Shown in pieces: positions 44,969 through 57,760 of a DNA stretch of 64,000 nucleotides. Source of the stretch: VBDM01 sp035651815 (GTDB lineage Bacteria; Pseudomonadota; Gammaproteobacteria; Burkholderiales; SG8-39). The first letter of the stretch is position 1, and every line of letters starts with the position of its first letter. Below the pieces are notes generated by a model, which saw only the letters and a list, made by a program, of their open reading frames with translations, was not told the DNA's origin and ran no database searches. The translations under genes were made by a program, and so were the position numbers. The DNA is taken from positions 62,001-126,000 of the forward strand of contig DASRFB010000018.1 of the NCBI GenBank assembly GCA_035651815.1, in the 5' to 3' direction.

Positions 44969-46120
44969 TTGTCCGCCGCCCAGACGCCCGCCGTGCTCGC
45001 GCTCGCCGACGGGACCGTTTTCCGCGGCCGCTCGATCGGCGCGGACGGGCTGTCGGCGGGCGAGGTGGTCTTCAACACCGCGATCACCGGGTACCAGGAG
45101 ATCCTGACCGACCCGTCTTACTGTCGGCAGATCGTCACACTGACGTACCCGCACATCGGCAACACCGGCGCGAACCGCGAGGACAACGAATCGGGGCAGG
45201 TCTTCGCCGCCGGCCTGGTGATCCGAGACCTGCCGCTCGTGGCTTCGAGCTGGCGCGCCGAGCAACCGCTCCCCGAGTTCCTGCGTGAGCGCAACGTCGT
45301 GGCGATCGCGGACATCGACACGCGCCGGCTCACCCGGATCCTGCGCGAGAAGGGCGCACAGAACGGGGCGGTCATGGCCGGCGCGGTCGACGAGCGGCGC
45401 GCGCTCGACGCCGCGCGCGGCTTCCCCGGCCTGGCCGGGATGGATCTCGCCAAGGTGGTGAGCACGCGCGAGCCGTACGAATGGGTGGAAGGCGGCTGGG
45501 CGCTCGGCCGCGGTTACGCCGGCGCCGGGCGCGAGCGCTTCCATATCGCCGCCTACGACTACGGCATCAAGCGCAACATCCTGCGCATGCTCGCGGAGCG
45601 CGGCGCACGCATCACCGTGCTGCCCGCGCAGGCTCCGGCGCGCGAGGCGCTCGCGCTGAAGCCCGACGGCGTGTTCCTGTCGAACGGTCCGGGCGATCCC
45701 GAGCCCTGCGATTACGCGATCCGCGCGATCCGCGAGATCATCGACCGCGGCATCCCGACCTTCGGCATCTGCCTCGGACACCAGCTCATGGGTCTGGCCT
45801 CGGGGGCGAAGACCGTCAAGATGAAGTTCGGTCATCACGGCGCGAACCATCCCGTGAAGGACCTCGACACGGGCGCCGTGGCGATCACCAGCCAGAACCA
45901 CGGTTTCGCCGTGGATCCGGGGACGCTTCCGGCCAATGTGCGCGCGACGCACGTCTCGCTCTTCGACGGCAGCCTGCAGGGCCTCGCGCGCACCGACCGC
46001 CCGGCGTTCTGCTTCCAGGGTCACCCCGAGGCGAGCCCCGGGCCGCACGACATCGGGTACCTCTTCGACCGCTTCGCCGACATGATGCAGAAGTACCGCG
46101 AGCGCCGCGACGCGGCCTGA
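44969..46120 (+). CDS. carA: Carbamoyl-phosphate synthase small subunit
   Basis: CarA is the glutaminase subunit that feeds ammonia to CarB for carbamoyl phosphate, the entry to pyrimidines and arginine. The 383-residue product has the N-terminal domain (VLALADGTVFRG, NTAITGYQEILTDPSY) and the class I amidotransferase with nucleophile Cys268 in GICLGHQLMGLA and the His/Glu pair in FQGHPEASPGPHD. I use TTG 44969, with GAGGA 9 nt before it, because the protein then starts as homologues do. An in-frame TTG at 44939 would add ten residues overlapping the leader hairpin's edge. Confidence 0.95.
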   Translation: MSAAQTPAVLALADGTVFRGRSIGADGLSAGEVVFNTAITGYQEILTDPSYCRQIVTLTYPHIGNTGANREDNESGQVFAAGLVIRDLPLVASSWRAEQPLPEFLRERNVVAIADIDTRRLTRILREKGAQNGAVMAGAVDERRALDAARGFPGLAGMDLAKVVSTREPYEWVEGGWALGRGYAGAGRERFHIAAYDYGIKRNILRMLAERGARITVLPAQAPAREALALKPDGVFLSNGPGDPEPCDYAIRAIREIIDRGIPTFGICLGHQLMGLASGAKTVKMKFGHHGANHPVKDLDTGAVAITSQNHGFAVDPGTLPANVRATHVSLFDGSLQGLARTDRPAFCFQGHPEASPGPHDIGYLFDRFADMMQKYRERRDAA

Positions 46121-46121
46121 G

Positions 46122-49364
<3,243 letters not shown>

Positions 49365-49373
49365 TCCGCCGTC

Positions 49374-49850
49374 ATGGGAAAGATCCCGGTCACCGTCAAC
49401 GGCGCCGAGCGGCTGCGCCAGGAGCTGCACCGCCTGAAGACCGTCGACCGGCCCGCGGCGATCACGGCCATCGCCGAGGCGCGATCGCACGGCGACCTCA
49501 CGGAGAACGCCGAGTACGAGGCCGCCAAGGAGCGCCAGTCCTTCATCGAGGGCCGGATCAAGGAGGTCGAATCCAAGCTCGCGAACGCGCAGATCATCGA
49601 TCCCAAGCTGGTCGACGCCGACGGACGCTGCGTCTTCGGCGCCACGGTGGATCTCGAGGAAGAGGAGTCTGGCGAGGCGGTGACCTACCAGATCGTCGGC
49701 GACGACGAAGCCGACATCAAGCAGGGCAAGGTCTCGATCGGCTCGCCGCTCGCTCGCGCCCTGATCGGAAAGTCGGCCGGCGACCCGGTCGAGGTGCAGA
49801 CGCCCGGCGGCGTGCGCCGGTACGAGATCACCGACGTCCGCTACGAGTAG
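49374..49850 (+). CDS. greA: Transcription elongation factor GreA
   Basis: GreA rescues backtracked RNA polymerase by stimulating transcript cleavage. The 158-residue length is exact. The N-terminal coiled coil shows LRQELHRLKTVDRPAAITAI and the acidic tip region HGDLTENAEYEAAKERQ, where the conserved Asp and Glu act. The C-terminal FKBP-like domain follows (SIGSPLARALIGKSAGD). It starts 9 nt after carB, the usual betaproteobacterial order, and its 3' end overlaps the convergent yhbY gene by 23 nt. Confidence 0.96.
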   Translation: MGKIPVTVNGAERLRQELHRLKTVDRPAAITAIAEARSHGDLTENAEYEAAKERQSFIEGRIKEVESKLANAQIIDPKLVDADGRCVFGATVDLEEEESGEAVTYQIVGDDEADIKQGKVSIGSPLARALIGKSAGDPVEVQTPGGVRRYEITDVRYE

Positions 49851-50187
49851 GCCGGGCGCGCCGCGCCTTGACCGCCACCCGGGCCCGCACCGGCTTGGGC
49901 GCTGCCGCCGCAGGTTTCCTCAGCTCGGGATTCTCGCGGTGTACGACCAGGATTTTTCCGATGTGCTGCACGGGCTCGGCGCCGGTCGCGCGGCACACCG
50001 CGTCGAGCATGACTCGCCGCTCGTCGCGCGCGACGCCCGCGACGCGGATCTTGATCAGCTCGTGGCTCTTCAACGCGCGCTCGATCTCGACGAGCACGCC
50101 CGGCGACAGGCCCGACTGCCCGATCATTACGACGGGATCGAGCGCGTGGGCGCGGGCGCGCAGGCGGCTTCGCTCTTGGGGAGTCAC
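49828..50187 (-). CDS. yhbY: YhbY family CRM-domain RNA-binding protein
   Basis: A 119-residue protein with a CRM domain. LRARAHALDPVVMIGQSGLSPG leads into the GxxG loop region, then VLVEIERALKSHELIKIRVAG and HIGKILVVHRENPE. YhbY binds pre-50S ribosomes in E. coli. After the domain there is a basic Ala/Arg/Pro tail of about 30 residues (KPVRARVAVKARRARP), absent from E. coli YhbY but seen in betaproteobacteria. The start is GTG at 50187, divergent from rlmE by 42 nt. Its last bases are antisense to the greA 3' end. Confidence 0.92.
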   Translation of the reverse strand: MTPQERSRLRARAHALDPVVMIGQSGLSPGVLVEIERALKSHELIKIRVAGVARDERRVMLDAVCRATGAEPVQHIGKILVVHRENPELRKPAAAAPKPVRARVAVKARRARPTRSGRR

Positions 50188-50229
50188 GATGGGCAGGGAT
50201 TTCAGCGAGCGTCATTCTAGGAACAGGAC

Positions 50230-50877
50230 GTGAGCCGGGGCAAGAAGTCGAGCGAATGGATGCGCGCGCACGTCCGCGACCCCTACGTCCGCAGGGCGCG
50301 CGATTCGGGCTATCGCTCGCGCGCGGCGTTCAAGCTGATCGAGATCCTGGACCGCGACCGGCTGCTGCGTCCCGGGATGACGGTCGTCGACCTGGGCGCG
50401 GCCCCGGGTAGCTGGTCGCAGGTGGCGGCCGAGCGCGTGGGACCCTCGGGACGCGTGGTCGCCGTCGACCTCACCGCGATCGAGCCGCTCGGCGGCGTCG
50501 TCGCCGTCCAGGGCGATTTCCGGGATCCCGGGGTCGTGGCCGCCCTGGACCGGTCGCTCGGGGGCGGGCGCTGCGATCTTGTCATTTCGGATATGTCACC
50601 CAACCTATCGGGCATCGCGGACGCGGACCAGGCGCGCAGTCTCGAGCTGTGCGAGCTGGCTCTCGGCTTCGCGCAGCGCGCGCTGAAACAGCAGGGGAGC
50701 TTCCTGGTCAAAGCGTTTCAGGGCGCCGGGTACCCCGAGTTCCTCCGCGCGATGCGTACGGCCTTCGAGACCGTGGCGTCGCGCAAGCCCGGCGCCTCGC
50801 GCGAACGCTCGAGCGAGATGTACTTGTTGGGGAGGCGACTCCGTACCGGGACCCGTGCGCCTGGTTCCAATGGATGA
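50230..50877 (+). CDS. rlmE: 23S rRNA (uridine-2'-O-)methyltransferase E
   Basis: RlmE (FtsJ/RrmJ) methylates U2552 of the 23S rRNA A loop, a late 50S assembly step. The 215-residue protein has catalytic Lys35 in RAAFKLIEI, SAM-binding VVDLGAAPGSWSQ, the catalytic Asp in DLVISDMSPNLSG, and the second Lys in SFLVKAFQG (K-D-K-E tetrad). The start is GTG. It is followed 78 nt later by ftsH, the classic rlmE-ftsH order. The last ten residues (GTRAPGSNG) are a little longer than in E. coli. Confidence 0.95.
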   Translation: MSRGKKSSEWMRAHVRDPYVRRARDSGYRSRAAFKLIEILDRDRLLRPGMTVVDLGAAPGSWSQVAAERVGPSGRVVAVDLTAIEPLGGVVAVQGDFRDPGVVAALDRSLGGGRCDLVISDMSPNLSGIADADQARSLELCELALGFAQRALKQQGSFLVKAFQGAGYPEFLRAMRTAFETVASRKPGASRERSSEMYLLGRRLRTGTRAPGSNG

Positions 50878-50915
50878 TGTGTGGTCTATGACCGGTGCAT
50901 GGCTCTGAATTTGGC

Positions 50916-50921
50916 TACAAT
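50916..50921 (+). promoter_or_regulatory. -10-like element for ftsH
   Basis: TACAAT in the 78-nt rlmE-ftsH gap would place a start site about 28 nt before the ftsH TTG. No convincing -35 is visible, and heat-shock promoter features are not clear by eye. Confidence 0.3.
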
Positions 50922-50955
50922 GGTCGTTTCACCGCGGTGGTCCTAAAGGACGAAG

Positions 50956-52830
<1,875 letters not shown>

Positions 52831-52834
52831 CACC

Positions 52835-52866
52835 AAGGCCCGAAGCGCGCTTCGGGCCTTTTTCTT
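52835..52866 (+). terminator. Rho-independent terminator after ftsH, abutting folP
   Basis: AAGGCCCGAAG and CTTCGGGCCTT form a perfect 11-bp stem with loop CGCG, followed by TTTCTT, making five T in a row with the stem end. It begins 5 nt after the ftsH stop, and its T-tract ends 2 nt before the folP ATG at 52868. Confidence 0.9.
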
Positions 52867-52867
52867 C

Positions 52868-53719
52868 ATGGCGCACGCCGTTCTCGCTTGCGGACGCTTC
52901 CGGCTGGAGCTTGGGCGCCCGCTCGTCATGGGCGTGGTCAACGTGACCCCGGACTCGTTCTCCGACGGCGGCCAGTATCTCGATCCGGCCAAGGCCATCG
53001 CGCGCGCCCGCCGGCTGATCGAGGAGGGCGCGGATCTCCTCGACGTCGGCGGCGAGTCGAGCCGGCCGGGAGCGCAAGGCGTGTCGGCCGACGAGGAGCT
53101 GCGCCGGATCCTTCCCGTGCTGCGCGATCTGCGCAGCGCGCCCGTTCCGGTCGCCGTCGACACGGTCAAGCCCGACGTGATGCGCGCCGCGCTCGCGGAA
53201 GGCGCGGCCATGATCAACGATATCGGCGCGCTGCGCGCGCCCGGCGCGGTCGAAGTCGTCGCCGCGAGCGACGCCGGCGTGTGCCTCATGCACATGCAGG
53301 GGGAGCCGCGCTCGATGCAGCAGAGCCCGAGCTACCGCGACGTCGCCGCCGAGGTGCGCGCGTTCCTCGAGCAGCGCGCCGCCGCGGCGGAGGCGGCCGG
53401 CATCGCGCGCGAGCGCATCGTGATCGACCCGGGTTTCGGCTTCGGCAAGAAGCCCGCGCACAATCTCGAGCTGCTGCGGCGGCTCGGCGAGATCGCGTCG
53501 CTGGGCTACCCCGTGCTCGCGGGCCTCTCGCGCAAGTCGACACTGGGCGCGATCACCGGCCGGCCGCCGCTCGAGCGCGAGGCGGCGAGCGTCGCGGCCG
53601 CTTTGCTGGCCGTCGAGGGCGGGGCTAGAATCGTGCGCGTCCACGATGTCGCCGCAACCAAGGACGCGCTCGCCGTGTGGAGCGCGGTCCGCGCAGGAGT
53701 CCCGGGCAATGCCACGTAA
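52868..53719 (+). CDS. folP: Dihydropteroate synthase
   Basis: FolP joins p-aminobenzoate to hydroxymethyl-dihydropterin diphosphate in folate synthesis. The 283-residue protein has LVMGVVNVTPDSFSDGG near residues 19-35, DVGGESSRPGA near 59, and the later RIVIDPGFGFGKKP and LAGLSRKS motifs for pterin and substrate binding. The ATG at 52868 is needed to include the conserved GRFRLELGRPLVMG start. No Shine-Dalgarno is free before it, because the ftsH terminator fills that space. Its 3' end overlaps glmM by 11 nt. The ftsH-folP-glmM order is standard. Confidence 0.95.
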   Translation: MAHAVLACGRFRLELGRPLVMGVVNVTPDSFSDGGQYLDPAKAIARARRLIEEGADLLDVGGESSRPGAQGVSADEELRRILPVLRDLRSAPVPVAVDTVKPDVMRAALAEGAAMINDIGALRAPGAVEVVAASDAGVCLMHMQGEPRSMQQSPSYRDVAAEVRAFLEQRAAAAEAAGIARERIVIDPGFGFGKKPAHNLELLRRLGEIASLGYPVLAGLSRKSTLGAITGRPPLEREAASVAAALLAVEGGARIVRVHDVAATKDALAVWSAVRAGVPGNAT

Positions 53720-55079
53720 ATACTTCGGTACCGACGGCGTCAGAGGGCGCGTCGGCCAGTCGCCGATCACGCCCGATTTCGTGATGCGCCTCGGCTACGC
53801 GGCCGGGGACGTGCTGGTTCAGCGCGCGCGGCTGCACGGATCGGGCCTCTCGGCGGCCCAGCACCCCACGGTGCTCATCGGCAAGGACACACGGGTCTCG
53901 GGCTACATGCTCGAGGCCTCGCTGGAGGCCGGCTTCTCCGCGGCAGGCGTCGACGTCATGCTCACGGGTCCGCTGCCGACGCCCGCGATCGCCTACCTGA
54001 CGCGCGCCCTGCGGCTGCAGGCGGGCATCGTCATCAGCGCCTCGCACAATCCTTACGAGGACAACGGCATCAAGTTCTTCGGCTCCGACGGCAGCAAGCT
54101 GCCCGACGAGGTCGAATCGGACATCGAGCAGAAGCTCGAGGGCCCGATGCGATGCAAGGAATCCGCCGGCTTGGGCAAGGCGCAACGGGTGGACGACGCC
54201 GCAGGTCGCTACATCGAATTCTGCAAGAGCACGTTCCCGAGCCGGCTCGACCTGCGCGGTCTCAGGATCGTGCTGGATTGCGCGCACGGCGCCACGTACC
54301 ACGTCGCCCCGCCCGTATTTCACGAGCTCGGCGCCGAGGTGAGCGCGATCGGCATTTCGCCGAACGGCTTCAACATCAACGACGGCTTCGGGGCGACGCG
54401 GCCCGACGCGCTGCGCGAGGCGGTGCAGGCGCAGGGCGCGGATCTTGGGATCGCCTTCGACGGCGACGGCGACCGGGTGCTGATGGTCGACCGCGAGGGA
54501 CGCAGCTACGACGGCGATCAGCTGCTCTACGTGATCGCCAACGAGCGCTCGCGCGGCGGGCCGGTTCCCGGCGTGGTGGGCACCCTGATGACGAACCTCG
54601 CGCTCGAGGTCGCGCTGGAGAAGATGGGTATCGCCTTTGCGCGCGCGAAGGTCGGGGACCGCTACGTGCTCGAGACGATGCTCGAGAGGAAATGGCAGCT
54701 GGGCGGCGAAAACTCGGGTCACATCATCTGCCTGGACAAGCACACGACGGGCGACGGCATCGTATCCGCGCTGCAGGTGCTATCGGCGCTCAGGACGAGC
54801 GCGTCCACCCTGGAGAAGCTGTGCGCGGGGCTCACGCTCTTCCCGCAGGTGCTGGTCAACGTGCGCGTGAAGAACGGCTTCGACTGGCAGAGCGTGTCCG
54901 CCATCGTCCAGGCGAAGAGCGAGGCCGAGCGCGCGCTGGGCAAGGACGGCCGCATCCTGCTGCGCCCGTCCGGAACGGAGCCCGTGCTGCGCGTCATGGT
55001 CGAGGGAAAGGACGAGACGCGCGTGCGCGCGTTCGCGCGCGACATCGCCAGGGTGGTCGAGACCGCAGCCGGCTCATGA
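53709..55079 (+). CDS. glmM: Phosphoglucosamine mutase
   Basis: GlmM converts glucosamine 6-phosphate to glucosamine 1-phosphate for UDP-GlcNAc, the precursor of wall and LPS. The 456-residue protein starts MPRKYFGTDGVRGRVG. It has the phosphoserine loop ISASHNPYEDNG with Ser112, the metal loop AFDGDGDRVLMVD, the sugar-binding GGENSGH and the C-terminal RPSGTEPVLRVM. It starts inside folP (11-nt overlap) and its stop overlaps the dtd ATG (ATGA), so the three genes are coupled. Confidence 0.96.
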   Translation: MPRKYFGTDGVRGRVGQSPITPDFVMRLGYAAGDVLVQRARLHGSGLSAAQHPTVLIGKDTRVSGYMLEASLEAGFSAAGVDVMLTGPLPTPAIAYLTRALRLQAGIVISASHNPYEDNGIKFFGSDGSKLPDEVESDIEQKLEGPMRCKESAGLGKAQRVDDAAGRYIEFCKSTFPSRLDLRGLRIVLDCAHGATYHVAPPVFHELGAEVSAIGISPNGFNINDGFGATRPDALREAVQAQGADLGIAFDGDGDRVLMVDREGRSYDGDQLLYVIANERSRGGPVPGVVGTLMTNLALEVALEKMGIAFARAKVGDRYVLETMLERKWQLGGENSGHIICLDKHTTGDGIVSALQVLSALRTSASTLEKLCAGLTLFPQVLVNVRVKNGFDWQSVSAIVQAKSEAERALGKDGRILLRPSGTEPVLRVMVEGKDETRVRAFARDIARVVETAAGS

Positions 55080-55543
55080 TCGGCCTGCTGCAGCGCGTCG
55101 CCGAGGCGCGGGTCGACGTCGGCGGCGAGCGCGTCGGGTCCATCGAGCGCGGGATCCTCGTCTTCGTCTGCGCCGAGCCGGGGGACACCGAGGCGACGGT
55201 CGAGCGGCTGCTCGAGCGGCTGCTCGCTTATCGCGTCTTCCCGGACGGCGCCGGAAAGACGAACCTCTCGGTCAAGGATGTCGCGGGCGGGGTGCTCCTG
55301 GTTCCGCAGTTCACGCTGGCCGCCGATACCGCGAAGGGGACGCGCCCGAGCTTTTCCTCGGCCGCGGATCCGAAGCGCGCCGAAGTCCTGTTCGATCATC
55401 TCCTCCGGCGTGCGCGATCGGCGCACGCGCCCGTGGAGAACGGACGCTTCGGGGCGCACATGCGCGTCACGCTCACGAATGATGGACCGGTGACCTTCTG
55501 GCTGCGCGTCGCGCCGGCTGCCGCGGATGTCCCGGCCCGCTGA
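55076..55543 (+). CDS. dtd: D-aminoacyl-tRNA deacylase
   Basis: Dtd hydrolyses D-aminoacyl-tRNAs (and Gly-tRNA-Ala), protecting translation. The 155-residue protein begins MIGLLQRVAEARVDVGG. It has VPQFTLAADTAKGTRPSF (the SQFTL-type catalytic motif, here with Pro for Ser) and VTLTNDGPVTFWL, matching the NxGPVT proofreading motif. The Ser-to-Pro change in the first motif is mild and found at a position flanking the chiral pocket, so check it against relatives. It is the last gene of the folP-glmM-dtd unit. Confidence 0.93.
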   Translation: MIGLLQRVAEARVDVGGERVGSIERGILVFVCAEPGDTEATVERLLERLLAYRVFPDGAGKTNLSVKDVAGGVLLVPQFTLAADTAKGTRPSFSSAADPKRAEVLFDHLLRRARSAHAPVENGRFGAHMRVTLTNDGPVTFWLRVAPAAADVPAR

Positions 55544-55572
55544 CAAGACTCTGAATTTCCCGGTATTTTCGT

Positions 55573-55601
55573 TTGACCCGTGGCGCCGGCGCCGATAAAA
55601 T
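55573..55601 (+). promoter_or_regulatory. Sigma-70 promoter for tpiA (and secG, tRNA-Leu, nuo)
   Basis: TTGACC (55573-55578) and TAAAAT (55596-55601) are 17 nt apart, five of six matches in each box. The start site would be near 55608, giving a leader of about 16 nt before the tpiA ATG at 55624. It lies in the 80-nt gap after dtd. No other strong promoter is seen up to nuoA. Confidence 0.7.
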
Positions 55602-55623
55602 CACGCGTTTCGGACCGATCGGA

Positions 55624-56376
55624 ATGCGAGCCAGGCTGGTAGCGGGTAACTGGAAGATGCACGGCAACCTGGCGACCAACCAGGCCCTGCTCGAAGTGGT
55701 GCGCGGGCTGTCCGGCGACGAGCGCGTCGCCTACGCCGTCTGCCCGCCTTTCCCGTACCTGCAGCAGGCTGCCGGCCTGCTCGCCGGCAGCGCCATCCGC
55801 TGGGGCGGGCAGGATCTGTGCGAGCACGACTCGGGCGCCTACACGGGCGAAGTCTCGGGCGCGATGCTGAGGGACCTGGGATGCCGCTACGCCATCGTCG
55901 GGCATTCGGAGCGGCGCACGCTGTACGCGGAGACCGACGAGCGCGTGGCCGCCAAGTTCGAGGCGGCGCGCCGCTCCGGGCTCACGCCGATCCTGTGCGT
56001 CGGCGAGACGCTCGCCGAGCGCGAGAGCGGTCAGACCGAGACCGTGCTCGCGCGGCAGCTGCAGGCGGTGCTCGATCGCGCCGGCGTGAAGGCGCTCGCC
56101 GAATCGGTGCTCGCCTACGAGCCGGTGTGGGCGATCGGGACGGGCAGGACGGCGAGCCGGGACCAGGCGCAGTCGGCGCATGCGTTCCTGCGCGGCATGG
56201 TGCGCAAGCACGACCGGGCGATCGGCGAGGAGCTGACGATCCTCTACGGCGGAAGCGTCAAGCCGGCGAACGCGGCGGAGCTGTTCGGAATGCCGGACGT
56301 GGACGGCGGCCTGATCGGCGGGGCTTCGCTCGCGGCCGCGGATTTCGTCGCGATCTGCGAGGCGGCGCGGAACTGA
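55624..56376 (+). CDS. tpiA: Triosephosphate isomerase
   Basis: TpiA interconverts dihydroxyacetone phosphate and glyceraldehyde 3-phosphate. The 250-residue protein has GNWKMHG (catalytic Lys at residue 11), YAIVGHSERR (His electrophile), AYEPVWAIGTG (catalytic Glu) and the phosphate loop LYGGSVKPAN. The ATG at 55624 gives the normal MRARLVAGNWKM start; an upstream in-frame start would lie in the promoter. The tpiA-secG-tRNA-Leu-nuo order is common in beta- and gammaproteobacteria. Confidence 0.97.
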   Translation: MRARLVAGNWKMHGNLATNQALLEVVRGLSGDERVAYAVCPPFPYLQQAAGLLAGSAIRWGGQDLCEHDSGAYTGEVSGAMLRDLGCRYAIVGHSERRTLYAETDERVAAKFEAARRSGLTPILCVGETLAERESGQTETVLARQLQAVLDRAGVKALAESVLAYEPVWAIGTGRTASRDQAQSAHAFLRGMVRKHDRAIGEELTILYGGSVKPANAAELFGMPDVDGGLIGGASLAAADFVAICEAARN

Positions 56377-56418
56377 TTCTCGAGCGGCCGAGCGCCGCAC
56401 AGCAAGGGAAAGGACGGC

Positions 56419-56784
56419 ATGGACTTCTGGTTTACTCTGATCCTGATCATCGACGTGCTCGTGGCGATGGCGATCGTCGGGCTGGTGCTCCTGCAGCACG
56501 GCAAGGGCGCCGACGTGGGCGCGGCCTTCGGCAGCGGCTCCTCGGGCAGCCTGTTCGGCGCGAGCGGCTCGGCCAATTTTCTCTCGCGCAGCACCGCGGT
56601 CCTCGCCGTGGTGTTCTTCATCACGACGTTCACGCTCGCGTATCTCGCTTCGCATCGTCCGCGCGGCGAGAGCGCGGTGATCGATTCCGCGAAGGAGCAA
56701 CCCGCGGCGCCGGCGGCGGGCGGCGAGACCGCGCCCAAGGCGCCCGCGACGCCGGAGCCGAAGGCAAACGAGGTGCCGAAGTAG
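56419..56784 (+). CDS. secG: Preprotein translocase subunit SecG
   Basis: SecG is the small helper subunit of the SecYEG channel. The 121-residue product has two membrane helices (about 5-25 and 52-72) and between them the conserved VLLQHGKGADVGAAFGSGSSGSLFG loop. The C-terminal 35 residues are Ala/Pro/Lys-rich and soluble, an extension typical of betaproteobacteria. It lies 42 nt after tpiA with AAGGGAAAGGA-like ribosome site just before the ATG. Confidence 0.95.
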   Translation: MDFWFTLILIIDVLVAMAIVGLVLLQHGKGADVGAAFGSGSSGSLFGASGSANFLSRSTAVLAVVFFITTFTLAYLASHRPRGESAVIDSAKEQPAAPAAGGETAPKAPATPEPKANEVPK

Positions 56785-56827
56785 TAAAATCGAATGTTTG
56801 AGAGGCCGGCCTCCGCCTCGATGCAAT

Positions 56828-56912
56828 GCCGACGTGGTGAAATTGGTAGACACGCCGTCTTGAGGGGGCGGTGGCGAAAGCCGTGAGAGTTCGAGTCTCT
56901 CCGTCGGCACCA
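56828..56912 (+). tRNA. tRNA-Leu (GAG)
   Basis: Acceptor arms GCCGACG and CGTCGGC pair fully, with discriminator A and encoded CCA at 56910-56912. The anticodon stem CCGTC/GGCGG encloses TTGAGGG, giving anticodon GAG for CUC and CUU codons. A class II long variable arm (TGGCGAAAGCCGT) and T-arm GTTCGAGTC are present. It sits between secG and nuoA and may be processed out of their transcript. Confidence 0.97.
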
Positions 56913-56936
56913 TAACCCGGGCAAGCCCAACGAATC

Positions 56937-57293
56937 GTGCTCGAGAATTATTTTCCGATCCTTCTTTTCATCGTCGTCGCGCTGGTCTTCGGCGGCGCGC
57001 TGGTCGGGGCGGGCATACTGATCGCGCCCAACCGTCCCGACAGCGACAAGCTGTCGCCTTACGAGTGCGGCTTCGAGGCGTTCGAAGACGCGCGCATGAA
57101 GTTCGACGTGCGCTACTACCTGATCGCGATCCTTTTCATCCTGTTCGACCTGGAGATCGCGTTCCTATTCCCGTGGGCGGTCACGCTCAACGATCTCGGC
57201 AGCTTCGGCTTCTGGTCGATGATGGTGTTCCTCGCGATCCTCGTGGTCGGCTTCGTCTACGAGTGGATGAAGGGGGCGCTCGAATGGGAATAG
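56937..57293 (+). CDS. nuoA: NADH-quinone oxidoreductase subunit A
   Basis: NuoA is a small membrane-arm subunit of complex I. The 118-residue protein has three membrane helices (about 5-28, 62-82, 88-110) and the conserved loop KLSPYECGFEAFEDARMKFDVRYYLIAILFILFDLE region, starting with SPYECG near residue 40. The start is GTG, only 24 nt after the tRNA-Leu 3' end, and I see no Shine-Dalgarno there. Its stop overlaps the nuoB ATG by 10 nt. Confidence 0.95.
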   Translation: MLENYFPILLFIVVALVFGGALVGAGILIAPNRPDSDKLSPYECGFEAFEDARMKFDVRYYLIAILFILFDLEIAFLFPWAVTLNDLGSFGFWSMMVFLAILVVGFVYEWMKGALEWE

Positions 57294-57760
57294 AAGGCGT
57301 GATGCAGGAGGGGTTCGTCACCACCTCCATCGACAAGCTCATCAACTGGACCCGCACCGGCTCGATGTGGCCGATGACATTCGGGCTCGCGTGCTGCGCG
57401 GTCGAGATGATGCACGCCGGCGCGGCGCGCTACGACCTCGACCGGTTCGGAGTGGTCTTCCGCCCGAGCCCGCGCCAGTCCGACGTGATGATCGTCGCGG
57501 GAACGCTGTGCAACAAGATGGCGCCCGCCCTGCGCAAGGTCTACGACCAGATGGCCGAGCCGCGCTGGGTGATCTCGATGGGATCGTGCGCGAACGGCGG
57601 CGGGTACTATCACTACTCGTATTCGGTCGTGCGCGGCTGCGACCGCATCGTGCCGGTCGACATCTACGTGCCGGGATGTCCGCCCACCGCGGAGGCGCTG
57701 CTGTACGGGATCGTGCAGCTGCAGAACAAGATCAAGCGTACGAACACGATCGCCCGATAA
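57284..57760 (+). CDS. nuoB: NADH-quinone oxidoreductase subunit B
   Basis: NuoB holds cluster N2, which passes electrons to quinone. The 158-residue protein has the Cys ligands in FGLACCAVEMM (the tandem Cys pair), SMGSCANGGGYYH and VPGCPPTAEAL. The ATG at 57284 is inside nuoA (10-nt overlap), and the TAA is directly followed by the nuoC ATG. Length is normal for the proteobacterial form. Confidence 0.97.
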   Translation: MGIEGVMQEGFVTTSIDKLINWTRTGSMWPMTFGLACCAVEMMHAGAARYDLDRFGVVFRPSPRQSDVMIVAGTLCNKMAPALRKVYDQMAEPRWVISMGSCANGGGYYHYSYSVVRGCDRIVPVDIYVPGCPPTAEALLYGIVQLQNKIKRTNTIAR

